In this document: in pieces, positions 25,501-35,453 of the stretch
How positions within the stretch are numbered: the first letter of the stretch is position 1
Layout of the letters: the number at the start of each line of letters is the position of its first letter
Assembly: GCA_023205875.1 (NCBI GenBank)
Contig: CP060762.1
Span: 558,001 to 622,000, forward strand
Reading direction: 5' to 3'
Length of the DNA: 64,000 nucleotides
Origin: Chloropicon primus
Taxonomy: Eukaryota > Chlorophyta > Chloropicophyceae > Chloropicales > Chloropicaceae
The notes under the pieces: model-generated
What the model saw: the letters and a program-made list of their open reading frames with translations, nothing else
The model's database searches: none
What the model was told of the DNA's origin: nothing
Translations under genes and position numbers: made by a program

Positions 25501-26481
25501 CAAAGCAGTGGAATATTTCTGGATGCGCCTTTGGAAGAGGCAATGCATGTCTGCGTTGTCCAGCGAGTGGACCTCCATTACTCTTGCATCAGCAGGCTGT
25601 GCGTGCAGTACTTCCTGGAAGAGCTTAATCTGCTAGAGTTTTTCGGAGCTCTGCGGAAGGTCTACTTGCTTGAGGCTGGCAACTTCGGGCACAGCTTCTT
25701 GAGCCACATCATCGAGAAGGAGGTGAGAGAAGAGGGTCTCAAGTCCCTCTTCGACCTGTCTGTCCGAATATCATCCTCTTACAGGAATCCCGAAGATGTG
25801 GAGACTTTCTATGACAGCGGCCTGGACGTGAAGATGGACGATCTCCTCTCCGGATTCCTGCGAAGCGTGAACCACAACAGTGCTTTGCAGTGGTTGGATT
25901 TGGAAAGGAGTGGCAAGAAGGCCAACGGGCCGAGCTTGTTTGGAGTGGGTTCTGCAATATCCTGGCCGTTCTCCTTGGTCGTGAGCAGAGAGATGCTTGC
26001 CAAGTACCAGCTCATCTTCGGCCACCTGTTCCAATTCAAGTATTTGGAGAGGAGTCTTGTGCACGCTTGGCAGGACCAGCAGGTCTTGCGGAGGCAGAGG
26101 CTGGACGGCTCAGAGGGTGCTCTGAGGGAATCGCTGCTCTGCAATGTTATGCTGAACTTCGTGAAGAACTACCTTTCGCAGATAGGGCTGAAGCTCCAGG
26201 GGCTGAGCGCGGACTTCCAGCGGAAGATGGAAGGCCCAGGCAATATTTGCGAGATCAACCAGCAGCACCAGAACTTCCTTGACAAGTGTCTGGATGCCTG
26301 CTTCTTGAGGCACCAAGCTGATGCTGGAGCCCGCAACCTGATCCAGACTGCTCTCCAATCCATAACGGAGCTGCTGAAGACGGATATGAAGACGCAGCAG
26401 TTCGAGGTGCAGCTGAGCCGGGCGGAGAGGCGCTTTCAGAATGCCTACCACTCTTTGAAGAAGATCATCGAGTTCTTGTAG
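22534..26481 (+). CDS. GCP6: Gamma-tubulin complex component 6-like
   Basis: A 1315-residue intronless protein. A GCP N-terminal GRIP1-like region spans about residues 370-670 (VRYLLNILQGSLDFVPKLIQ, VSEFYELTILV, LGISVPSFLKDIAGKI). It is split by a charged, partly coiled insert of about 350 residues from a GRIP2 region (HYSCISRLCVQYFLEELNLL to SLKKIIEFL), which binds gamma-tubulin. A long insert between the two GRIP domains is the mark of GCP6. It acts in the gamma-tubulin ring complex at microtubule-organising centres. The start chosen is the first true ATG; an in-frame TTG lies 27 bases upstream. Confidence 0.85.
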   Translation: MGDIGMAPRWTREEEDGGVLGLVRRLSKKFSPLVEGGGDSGVSAKWLARARKVSMEIVLARGQRLLSKEDGGTTRERDEEEVQAKLLAIKLSLARLEREERSGTLLADRPRGGSVTSPSGSRAGGLDALLAKSVVPLPVLKLLVLLSPHSRGGGGFRMDDDGAGLLEYDRDLGSILNGFMPAKAKGLLPLPRMIDETGGEGDKEDVGALGGPLEPLGGFSGKRGGASSFFLESQNRVHSELDATTSEEGDSPAFASSSTALSIIEAGEQGNIGGASYFQATASRLPVQGRGRRTQSGELPVVKAGGKGSSDQTVTGRSPGNGDEVLRGIAKMMEEGWLASEIELSQRQTFRTRHKVRGEPKTDIELVRYLLNILQGSLDFVPKLIQSRLCWADYVSTQNMCMEFVKTGVAHHNLKCLVHNLQYGAENARVDPITQAFARTMENVLLLIDVEAERLFAQGSDLVDKATCDKDATVGTSRACYSFASLSVSEFYELTILVRSQVTSLANLCGCLTAFEDIKKDPGILHNKWNRVTFPRGEELLDYLYNQCSCASGPEEQVVQRLFLNALEPFVQKIHECSFTHLQLPKEDFVDKYAELYLGDDGDETADHALGISVPSFLKDIAGKIRLSFFQYNILKEFDHCIPLLSFMEHLSKELKVHGKSRVTTALTLDARELERIRDHYTTISSVANSAIDGLLSFLSGKRAFQKIASQTASKAKVMSVEKSLAKAEEDSLIQSRRKRERQQELASEMKSAAAVYEAAKTAARSAEKEADRLRLVEESRRRSDMIQEASVILRDQAALRMKRVQKEIDRLEWRRRRIELQPKRLTFDGASPAKKERAGEDPSWPAAEDDPELDRALSPEPDHQEGAEVSGEIAEPRHSEPEVNEDVDESERGAAKELTLKEGGNAGDVSEPDQTSEVRNFSGNEMVGDKGVNGNGSLALQPSSKSNRRGEEDAVQLAPESRGDVEAEAVSHPAGFEEEHSVGHFEDDQSSGIFLDAPLEEAMHVCVVQRVDLHYSCISRLCVQYFLEELNLLEFFGALRKVYLLEAGNFGHSFLSHIIEKEVREEGLKSLFDLSVRISSSYRNPEDVETFYDSGLDVKMDDLLSGFLRSVNHNSALQWLDLERSGKKANGPSLFGVGSAISWPFSLVVSREMLAKYQLIFGHLFQFKYLERSLVHAWQDQQVLRRQRLDGSEGALRESLLCNVMLNFVKNYLSQIGLKLQGLSADFQRKMEGPGNICEINQQHQNFLDKCLDACFLRHQADAGARNLIQTALQSITELLKTDMKTQQFEVQLSRAERRFQNAYHSLKKIIEFL

Positions 26482-26577
26482 GGCACCATGCAAGCAAAGT
26501 GTAATCTAACGTTATTGTTAGTCTAATGATAATCTAATGGCGTACAAAAATGAAAAAATATATATGCTGATGACATG

Positions 26578-28353
26578 CTATGCCTTGCGCAGGTACTCTG
26601 TTCCCTTCTTTTTCAGGAAAATGTAATACTCGCCCTCGTTGTCGTCAGGCACCTGGAAGTGAATGCTCTCTTCTTTCAGATAGGACTCGAGCGCAGGTTT
26701 GAGCTTCGAAACACCGCCCTGCGACCCTCGACCCCTTCCTGTTATGACGTGAAACACAGTTCCACCGGGGAGATCCTTCAGGGTCGGAATCAGCCCACTC
26801 ACGGCTTGGATAGCTTCTTCCACACGAAGGCCGTGGAGGTCGAGACGGTAGTACGAAGAATTTCCCGAATTTATTTGCTGGCACATCTTCTCCGCAGCTT
26901 TGGCTGACCACTCTTTACTCTCCCTCTTGTACCTGCGTCCTTGATCGGCTAAGGCCCTGGCCTCTTTCTTGTGGCCGTTTTGGAATGCCTCGAACGCCAG
27001 CTGGAACGCCCGCCGCATTGCTGCGTCACATTGGCTTGCCTTGTTCCTAACAAAAAAAAAGGAAACCGAATGTCAGAAACGCCTAAACGCGCATGAGAGC
27101 AAAAGAGAATACGACTCACCTGTAAGCCCCGCAGTCTCTTTCGTTCGCTTCCAGGGACCGCTTTCTATCCTTCCGAGGCAAGAAGCTCTGGCGGACCACT
27201 TGGGGTGGCACAACCTTTGGGATCTTGTGTTTCAAACCCAATTCTGCCAAGCGCTCGATGGTCTCATCGAGATTGTTTCCCATGCTGCGGTGCGCGTCTT
27301 CAAGGAATTCCTCTTTCTGACCCTCAAAAATGTCCTTCAACGTGCGAAGATCTGATCTGAGCTTTCCCTTGTTCACTACCGTCTGCCACGAAGAATCGGG
27401 ATCTCCTGCGTCTTTCGGTGCATCTACGCTGTCCCCGCCCCAAAACCCAGCTGTGCTGTCCTCCTCCCCAAACTCCAGACTCAGAAGAGTCACGGCCTCC
27501 TGCACAGAGCCTTGAGCAGCCTCGAGAACATTGGTCAGCACGCTGAGTTCCAGATCAGGAAACTCCGTTTTCAGTAGCGAGATTGCATGAGCGTCGTTGT
27601 GTTTGTGCGGACTCTCCGGGCTTCCAGGTGGGGGCTCAAGGAGGGTTCCCACGCCCACCGTCTTCAGCATTCTCGTCAGAATTTCGGTAGACTTTGAGAT
27701 GTCATCCTCACAGAATGCCAAGACATCGGCGACCACCGCAGGGTCCACCTCCCCGTCAAAAACGGATTGCAAGAAAGTGATCTTTGACGACGACGACGAC
27801 GACGACCACAGAAGTCCAGTTGGCTCCTGCAGTTCAGTTGGCTCCTGTGTCTCTCTGGATGGAGCAGACTTTGGCGGCGCTGAGAAGCTCCGTTTCCTGC
27901 GACAAGACGAAGGAGGGAAGTGTGGTCAGCCCAGACTTGCCTGGTTCCAAGGAAGAGTACTTCGACTTACCCGGATCGGAAGTGGTGCCCGATGTTGTAT
28001 TCGTTTATCTCGGCCCACCACCTTCTGTGGGCACCCCGCTTCTGTTCTCTGGGTGCTGTGGTCTTCACCGGGGGCCCTGGATCCCCTTCTCCCAAAGCCT
28101 TGGCGAAGGACTGCCCCTCCCCGCACAAAGGTCTGCTGGAGGAGGCAGGGAAGAGCCCTGCCTCCTCTATCTCAACCGACTTTTGCGCCATAACTGCCTG
28201 GCATCTCACGACAGCCTCGCCTGGATCGAAGTCGGCTAAAACCAAGCTTTCCTCCACATCCTCGCGCGAGATACCTGGAAAACATTGGAGGAGAAACAAT
28301 ATGCTTTCTTCCACGCCGCTACTGCCCATCGCACTTCCTTCCAAGTCGACCAT
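26578..28353 (-). CDS. CUE-DUF1771-Smr domain protein (CID7/N4BP2-like)
   Basis: Three exons: 27971-28353, 27120-27896 and 26578-27046 (542 residues), with GTAAGT and GTGAGT donors and introns of 74 and 73 bases. Exon 1 has a CUE-like ubiquitin-binding motif (FPGISREDVEESLVLADFDP) and exon 2 a second and third CUE-like helix set (FPDLELSVLTNVLEAAQGSV). Exons 2 and 3 join in DUF1771 (YRNKASQCDAAMRRAFQLA). The C-terminal Smr domain shows LDLHGLRVEEAI and ITGRGRGS. Smr domains bind or nick nucleic acid, in eukaryotes mostly in mRNA and ribosome quality control. Confidence 0.85.
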
Positions 28354-29158
28354 GCCGCAATCTACTCACATTGCACCATCGCCACCGCCTCTCCTCTCAC
28401 GCCGCTGCTGCTGTCTCCTCCCTCTCTCTCTCTCCTTTTCTACGACGCTCGAGACGCCAAACGAGTCGTATGAGGTCTCACCTGAAAGCCCATGAGACGT
28501 AGATTCCTTCCTCATCCCGTGCACCCCTACCCTGCTCTCTCCTCTCTCTCTCGCCCCAAACTCACCTCGTTCCCTTTCTCCTGAAGACCAAAGGACAACC
28601 CAAGCCTTTTCTTTCGTCCAGTCCTCAGATGGCGTCCAAACTTCCGAAGCGAGGGGTCGCTGGAAAGACCAAGAGACACAGTTTCGCAGACGTCACGGTC
28701 TCTCCTCTCTTGCGACTCGCCTCGTTCTCAAACTCGTGCTGACCTCTTGCCCCTTCCTCCTCCTCCCTCCTCTCTGTTTTTATCTCTCCTGGTGGATTTC
28801 TCCCTTCCATAACGGCCGAGCACGAGGGCGAACGAGGGCGAAACGAGAGAGAGAGTGAGAAAGAAGGAGGAATGGAGCGCGCGGCGGGTTAAGAGGAACA
28901 CGGAGGACGTAACAGATGGAAGGCTCTTCTCTTGCTCTTTTAAAAGAGTTGTCGGTCGAAAGAAACGACCCGGTGGTGAGGAAGAATGGCCACCAAGGGA
29001 GAAATGCGACGAAGCTTAACTTTCGACCTTTCTTTCAGCCAATGCCTTGCTTGTTTCCTTGCCATTTAGTCGCTCTCAGGCCTGAAGAGCTCTTAGCTCT
29101 TAGTATTACACCAAAACAGTTATAATTACACAAAGACGGAGAGAAGGCATGGGGCAAT
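28354..29158. promoter_or_regulatory. Intergenic region with promoter elements
   Basis: A minus-strand recurrent element lies at 28482-28505 (revcomp TCTACGTCTCATGGGCTTTC), about 130 bases before the Smr-protein start. A plus-strand partial copy at about 28950-28980 (TGTCGGTCGAAAGAAACGAC) has no clear rightward gene behind it. Pyrimidine tracts and GAGA runs fill the rest. No gene is supported. Confidence 0.5.
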
Positions 29159-29978
29159 TCAATGCCACGAACTCGGCTTGGACTTCCTCAAACTGCTGGA
29201 CAGCAGCTTGATCTTCACTTTGGTATCGTAAGGCTGCAGGGCCCTGGGGGTTCCAACTTGCTTCCTTGGAGTGCCCATCACGGACGGGGCCCTGGAGCTT
29301 GCCCTGGTGCTGGCCACAGAGGAGGCACGGGAGCTCGGCACGGGGAGAGGAACGTCACCAATGAGTAAATTCTCGCACAAGAACTTGTCTTGAATCAGGC
29401 TGTTCATTCCTTTGCTCAGCACGAACACGTTATCGATGCCCTTCTCGAAAAAGATGTTCCCGGCTGCCACAGATTGCCTCTCCTTGATGTCGTAGAGAAC
29501 AATAATCTTCTGCGGCTCCCTATTGCAGAACTCCAAGATCTCCGGAATGAAAGGGTTCATCGCCCGGGAGAGCATTGACTTAGGAAAGTTCACCGCTCCC
29601 CTCACGTGGCAGCTGTCGTACTCCTCGCTCGTTCTCAAGTCAAGGAGGAGGACTTCCGGTGAGTCCTGCCGAGGGTAGTTGCCTTGTCAGTTCACAGTAA
29701 AGTAAGATTTGGAAAAAGCATCAAAGCGCACGAGCCCTTACCTCGTCGTCCTCAGCCTGGAGCAAGCTCACCAGCGTTTCTGCCCTGATCCTGCGAAAGT
29801 GCTCGTTCTTCCTGTACCTCACGTTCAAGTTAAGCTCTTCCCAACTCATGGCAGCTTTAGTGATGGTCTTTCCCGTGTTCGTCAAGGCCTTCACGTTCGC
29901 ATACTTCTTGCTCTCCGGCGGACGCTTCCGAGAAAGGTCGTCCCCTATCGACACCTTCTTCATGCGGTTGTTGTACAT
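29159..29978 (-). CDS. CEP41: CEP41-like rhodanese protein
   Basis: Two exons, 29742-29978 and 29159-29665 (247 residues), with donor GAG/GTAAGG, acceptor CGGCAG/GAC and a 76-base intron. Exon 2 is a rhodanese domain whose blocks VLLLDLRTSEEYDSCHVRGA, NFPKSMLSRAMNP and KIIVLYDIKERQS follow CEP41 closely. The rhodanese active-site cysteine is not conserved in CEP41-type domains, and the N-terminal KYANVKALTNTGKT block also fits. In animals CEP41 sits at the centriole and cilium and is needed for tubulin glutamylation. The Ser/Arg-rich tail is disordered. Confidence 0.85.
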
Positions 29979-30735
29979 GTTCACGCTTGTGTCCCGCCGT
30001 CTCTTGTGCTCCCTCCTCCTCCCTTGATAGTTCAAGCTCTCCTCCTGTCTAGGGCCTCTCTCACTTGGTCAAGTCAAGTGACCTACAATTCCAACGCCAA
30101 GGAAAGGAAAGGGTCCACCACCTTTGCTGCCACACTAGCGACGCGTCTCACCCTCTCTTGGCCATAAAACTCCAAACCTCTCCTCGCTCTACACACCAAG
30201 CCCTTCTGTCTGGACACACAAACCCAAAGCAGAGACCAAGTTAGGTGACTGTCCAAGAGACCGTCAAGAGACCGAGAGAAGGCTGTTGTCCATGGAGAGA
30301 CAGGTCCCAAGACCAGGACCAAGATGAATCTTTGGCCCCTTCCTTCCTCTCCACCTCGATCTTGTTCGCACAAACCTCCCTCCTGTGTGACTTACCTCGA
30401 GAGCCAGAGCTTGAGCTCCTCTCCACCTTGTCCTTGGGATGAGCAGCACGTGAGAGGGGGGTCGTGTCACTGATGGAGGGAATGGCGTACGAGGGAGGAC
30501 TGAGGACGGAGGACTGAGGAGGTTGCGAAACATCGCGAAAGTGCGTCTCGAGATCTTTCCATCGGTGTGTCACTTGACCCCATCGCGTGGTCCTTTGTCT
30601 TGAAATCCATCCTGGGAAAGGGGAGTGCTGACAGACAGAGATGGAGGAGGAAGCAAGCGAGGAGAGAGAGAGAGAGAGAGAGAGGGGTGAGAGGGGATGA
30701 AGGAAGGGTTGGAGTGCTGAAGGAGGGAGGCAGAG
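29979..30735. promoter_or_regulatory. Divergent promoter region
   Basis: A plus-strand recurrent element GTGCGTCTCGAGATCTTTCC lies at 30541-30560, about 180 bases before the beta-lactamase-fold gene. A (GA)n run is at about 30661-30684. The remainder holds pyrimidine-rich sequence and no supportable gene. Confidence 0.5.
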
Positions 30736-32223
30736 ATGGAGGAGCCCGGGATTTGCGGAGAGGGGTTAGCCTTGAGGTCGGGAACGGACGGAACCCTCGA
30801 CGACGTCAGCGATGACCAGCAGACGGACATCTCGAGAATCATGCACGCTGCGATAGCCGAGAAGGTATTCCCTGGAGGCGTGGTGTGCTATGGGAAGCTG
30901 AGCCCTGACGGAAAGGTCTTGCTTAGTGGCACGGAAGCGTTTGGAACGCTCACCTTCGAATCGAACGTCCCTGTGCAATCGGACTCCGTCTTCGATTTGG
31001 CTTCGCTCACCAAGGTGCTGGTGACGTCCACTGCGGTTCTTCTCCTCGTCCAGAAGGGTGATCTGGAACTGGACGGCCTGGTGAGTCAGTATCTTCCAGA
31101 GTTCGGGGTGAACGGCAAGGAGTCCGTCACGATAAGACACCTCCTGACCCACACGGCGGGCCTCAAGGCCTGGTACAACTTCAACGCGATGGGCCTCGAC
31201 ACCAAGGAGAAGGTCGTGGACTTTGTGCTTCAGGCTCCGTTAGTCTATGCCCCTGGCGCCGAATACTGGTATAGTGACCTGTCCATGATTGTTTTAGGTG
31301 TCATCGTGGAGAAGATTTCCGGACAGCCCCTGGACGGGTACGCCAAGGAGTTCATCCTCCGGCCGCTCGGAATGGAGTCCAGCGGGTACTACCGACCGGT
31401 GAGCACCACCGAGGCGGGGGAAGAGCCCGAGACACCGATGCCGACGAACATTGTGCCTACCGAAGTGGACACGAAAGTGAGGGAGAGGCTCCTTTGGGGT
31501 GAGGTGCACGACCTGAACGCTTACCTCATGGGTGGGGTGGCCGGCCACGCGGGGTTGTTCTCAAACGCCTTGGACATCTCAAAATTTTGCTCTGCCGTCT
31601 TGCGGAAGGGACTCATCGAAGGGGCGGCCGGGGGAAGGTTGTACTCGGAGAGCTCTTCTTCCCTGTTCCTCTCGAGGCTCTCGGATTCGTCGCCTTACGG
31701 ATTCGGTTGGAACCTCTACGGCGAGCCACGGAGGAAGGACACGGAGGAGAAAGCGGTGGAGGAAGAGGCTCAGCCCCAGCCCCCCCCACCCGCCGGTGCA
31801 GAGAAAGCGGGGGAGAGAGAGGAAAGGACCGAGAAACGCCCAGAACCGATCCCTTACCGGTCGGGGGGCAGGTTTCTGAGCCAGGAAGCAGTGGGCCACA
31901 CCGGCTTCACCGGAACGTCGATCTGGCTGGACCCAGCCAAGAACTTTTACGTGATTCTCCTCACCAACGCCGTGCACCCCAACTCCCTGAGCGAGAGCGG
32001 GGACAAAATCAAGCAAGTGAGGCCAGCCATCGCAGAGGCTGCTTTCCGCCTGTGCTTTCCCGAGGAAGAAGGCCTCGAGGAGGTCGACCGAAAACCGCTC
32101 CTTCCCCCGGGGAGTGACAAGGTTGGCAGCATCTCCAGCGGCGCCATTCGCATGCAACGGCATTGGAGGCAAGTCAGGGATATCACCTGCTTCCTTGCTG
32201 TGTGCTTGTGGTCCACCCTGTAA
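30736..32223 (+). CDS. Serine beta-lactamase-fold hydrolase
   Basis: A 495-residue intronless protein of the class C beta-lactamase/esterase family. The catalytic S90-x-x-K93 is in DLASLTKVLVTST, Y179 in YWYSDL is the second motif, and HTG in GHTGFTGTSIW is the third. A Pro/Glu-rich insert (about residues 335-375) is unusual. Eukaryotic members (LACTB-like, EstB-like) act as esterases or peptidases rather than in antibiotic resistance. A predicted C-terminal hydrophobic end (ITCFLAVCLWSTL) could be a tail anchor. The gene was probably acquired from bacteria long ago, since codon use is local. Confidence 0.85.
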   Translation: MEEPGICGEGLALRSGTDGTLDDVSDDQQTDISRIMHAAIAEKVFPGGVVCYGKLSPDGKVLLSGTEAFGTLTFESNVPVQSDSVFDLASLTKVLVTSTAVLLLVQKGDLELDGLVSQYLPEFGVNGKESVTIRHLLTHTAGLKAWYNFNAMGLDTKEKVVDFVLQAPLVYAPGAEYWYSDLSMIVLGVIVEKISGQPLDGYAKEFILRPLGMESSGYYRPVSTTEAGEEPETPMPTNIVPTEVDTKVRERLLWGEVHDLNAYLMGGVAGHAGLFSNALDISKFCSAVLRKGLIEGAAGGRLYSESSSSLFLSRLSDSSPYGFGWNLYGEPRRKDTEEKAVEEEAQPQPPPPAGAEKAGEREERTEKRPEPIPYRSGGRFLSQEAVGHTGFTGTSIWLDPAKNFYVILLTNAVHPNSLSESGDKIKQVRPAIAEAAFRLCFPEEEGLEEVDRKPLLPPGSDKVGSISSGAIRMQRHWRQVRDITCFLAVCLWSTL

Positions 32224-32295
32224 AGCCTTTGTAATCGTAATCGACCTGGCTCTCACATCACAACCAAACTCTCGTCTCCTCTCTGTCAATCCGCA

Positions 32296-32599
32296 ATGGA
32301 CCCGCCGTCTGAAGACCAGAACGTGAAGGTGACGACGTGGTACACGTGCGCCCGCTGCGGTGCGGACACCGCGATACGAAGGGACGTTATCCTCGGCTCG
32401 CTGGGCAAGCAAGCGCAGTGCTTGGTGAGTCCTTCCCCTTTCCCTTCCCTCCCGGCGGGGCGATTGTGGCCTCCTTGTCGAGCTAGAGCTAACCCTCTGT
32501 CTCTCTCGTCTCTCGCTTGCTCCTCTTCGCCAGGCGTGTGGCTGCGAAATATTGTACAAGAAGAGGACGAAGCGCGTCCAGATGCATCTCGCCCGCTAG
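32296..32599 (+). CDS. RPB12: RNA polymerase I/II/III subunit RPB12 (ABC10-alpha)
   Basis: Two exons, 32296-32424 and 32534-32599 (64 residues); the donor is TTG/GTGAGT and the acceptor CGCCAG/GCG. The zinc ribbon is C-x2-C (CARC) in exon 1 and C-x2-C (CLAC) across the junction, followed by CEILYKKRTKRVQMHLAR, the almost invariant C-terminus of this subunit shared by all three nuclear polymerases. The length agrees with the family. It starts only 72 bases after the previous gene. Confidence 0.93.
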
Positions 32600-32699
32600 A
32601 CCCTGCAACTCGCCCGCCCACCGGCGTTGGTTTTGGCTCCAACGCCTGCTCTGCTTCGCCAGGCGTTGGCCGTAACGCTCGTGGACTTCGGCGACGACG

Positions 32700-35421
32700 A
32701 TGGAGGGGGTTGGTGCCCGAGGGGGAAGGGTCGGAGGGACGACGGCGGGCGTAGCATCCGCTCTGGAGGCGGCGGCAGACTCGTGCGCGGGTTCCCGCCC
32801 GAACGAGGGTCACGGCCCCGGCAAGCAGACGCGGCTTGAGGAAGTTGTGGCGAGGGCCATCAGGGGGACGATGGACGCCCTCGAGGAGGAGAGGACAGAC
32901 GCCGAGATTCTGGTGAGGGAGATCGAGGAGTCCCTCCGGAGCCTTGACACTGTGGGCGAGAACGCCAACTTGTGGGTCTCGACGCCGATCCGAAGCTGCA
33001 TGAACAAGCTGAGCCTGCTCGACACGCACAACTTGGACCAGCAGCAGAGGGCCACCCTAAACTTGCTCGCAGCCTGCCACAGGAACCTCAAAGAGGTCTG
33101 GAACGACTTGAGGGAGTGCGTCATCCTCGAGAAGCGGGCAGGAAAGGCGACGGAGTCCATGCGAAGGATCATGGATGTCCAAGAGGAGGGGAGTTATCGG
33201 TCGAGGGCTGTTAGGCTCTGCCCAGAGGAGAGCGAAGGCGATTCCGGGCCGCCGCCGTCGCGCCAAGGTTTGAGCCAAGCTGATTCACTCCGTCTCAGCG
33301 TGTGCAGTGATGAGGCGGACGACCTCCGGCAAAGGAGCATTCTTCTGAAAGCCTACGTCAGGCTGATGAGAGCGCCTGCGAGCCCCAATCTGGTCAAGGC
33401 TCTGAAGCAATGCTTCGCCGACGGGCGCGGCTGTTACTCTGAGTTTGACACTCTTGCCCACGGCTGGCTGGAGGAGTGGACCCACCTGACTACAATTATG
33501 GAGGCGGTATTCCGAGCGTACTTCTCCATAGCAACGCAGAACCCAGGATTACTGCTGGAGTGCATGAAGGTGGTGGAAGTTCACGAGAATGTCGCCGCGG
33601 ATTATCATAGGGCGTGCCAGCGCATAGAGAAGAGCGGCGTGTTGGCCTCGAAAGAGGAGAAGGATGCCGTCCTCTTGCACAGCATGATGCCCGTGCTCTT
33701 GGAGGCCGGCCACGCCTCCAGATCCACCCCTCGGCCAGCGGCAGGCAAGAGCCCGAACCAAGTGCATGACAACCTGGTGGACCTGTTTGTGAAAACGGTG
33801 AGCAGCAGTATCAAGAAGCGAGTCGTGGAGGTGGCGCGACAAGCATTTTACGAGGAGACGTCCGGCGATACGAGGAGCTTGGTGCTGGATGCCCTGGTGG
33901 AGGACTTGTACACGCACCACGAGGACATTAATGTCCTGTGTCCAGAAAGGTTCAATATGGCGATGACGGTGTGCACAATGTACAGCGAGCACCTTGCGAG
34001 CTGCCTGAGAGATTTGTTGAGGGAAATTCAAGGCAGCCGGGGGCAGTCGGGAGCCGGCGGAGCTGGTCAAGACATCAGCTTCTCAAACGCAGATATCCTC
34101 TCCTTGATCACTTGGATCGAGAGATTCATCTCGGCAACGCTGAAGATTTCACTTACGAAGAGGAGAAGCTTCAAGACGGAGCAAGATCTCCAAAGCGGTC
34201 AAGTGAGTGACACCCTGAATGGAGAGCTGTTGTCTCAACTCGATATATTCCGAAAATTGTACGTCAGGAGAGCCTGTGCAAAGCTAAGGGAGTGGATGCA
34301 AGGAATACTGAGCAAGGAGACCCTCTGCCTGAAGGAGCTGACGCCGGAGCAGGCCGAGAAGATGTCCACCCCTCTGATATCAGCGGGACCCATTGACGTG
34401 TTCTCTGCAGTCCAGTCCGAGTTGCACACCATGCTTGAGGAGGTATCAGACCCGACCCTTGCTGCCTGGTCCGCAAGCTCCATAGCAGAGTTGATCTTGG
34501 AACACTCCGAGGATTTTGAGAATGTAGTCGAAGATATTGAATACGACGAACAGCGATACAAGGGAGGATCGGACTCCTTGGAGAGATCCAACTCCTCGCC
34601 GGCTGTGTTTGCGAAATCGATCCCTCCTTTTCTCGGGAGACTGGCGGTTGCTGAGCCTCACCACCAGACTCTCGAAACGAATCAGGTCACGGTGGAGCAG
34701 TACTGCATCGTAGCGAACAGCTGCGCTGTCTACCACAAGGAAGCGAGCGAGGTCGTGCGGCTCGTGGAAGCAAAATTAGGTGTTTGGGACTTATCCTCGA
34801 CGAGCTCGGCAACGTCCATCGTTTTGAGGGACGCACAGAGAAGTGTGAAGAGGTTTGAGAACCTCATGAAGAGCTCCATCGTCCGATTCCAGAGGTCCAG
34901 CAACCTGTCGATCAATTTCTTGGTGAAACTCGTTCTTCAGGACATCGATCAGACGCTGCTGGACCTGTTCGGGGAGTCATGGCTAGCGGAAGGCAACAGA
35001 TGCATCGAGACTTGCTGTGCAACTTTCCACGACTACTGCATCGACATCGCCGAGTACTTGCAGCCAGGCGTGTACACCGAGTTTCTTAGAGCTCTCTTTG
35101 ACCGTTTCGTGAATTACTATCTCTCGGGTAAGTTCGAGGCAGAGACTAGACTAGAATTCGAAGCTAATACGCATACTGAACTTTCTATTTTCTTCCGTCC
35201 AATACAATTCTTCAGGTTTATACTCTTGTTATTCAGATGGACGCGTGGAGGCCAACTGGAAGAAACCTGTGAAGAGAGACGTCAAAATCGCAACGGAGTG
35301 CGCCTCGGTCTTGGTTTCTCTTGGTGGATCTGGGTTGTGTGACACAAGTATCGTGTCAAAAGGCATCAAAGACGGCCTGAAAACAATTGTTGGCGAGTTG
35401 GCAAAGATGATCAAGACCTAG
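32700..35421 (+). CDS. SEC6: Exocyst subunit Sec6 (EXOC3)
   Basis: Two exons, 32700-35127 and 35237-35421 (870 residues), with donor CTCGG/GTAAGT, acceptor ATTCAG/AT and a 109-base intron. The long helical protein has Sec6 landmarks: VEDLYTHHEDINVLCPERFN, DILSLITWIERF and SWLAEGNRCIETCCATFHDY before a C-terminal helical bundle. It tethers secretory vesicles to the plasma membrane within the exocyst. The first 60 residues are Gly/Ala-rich and probably disordered. The start at ATG 32700 lies about 100 bases after the RPB12 stop. Confidence 0.83.
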
Positions 35422-35453
35422 CTAATAACAGATTTCAATTTCAAAGGCATTGA

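Noticed and set aside
28916-29125. Small plus-strand ORF after a partial promoter element
   Set aside because: Sixty-nine codons without domain or coding-like composition; no evidence beyond an open frame.
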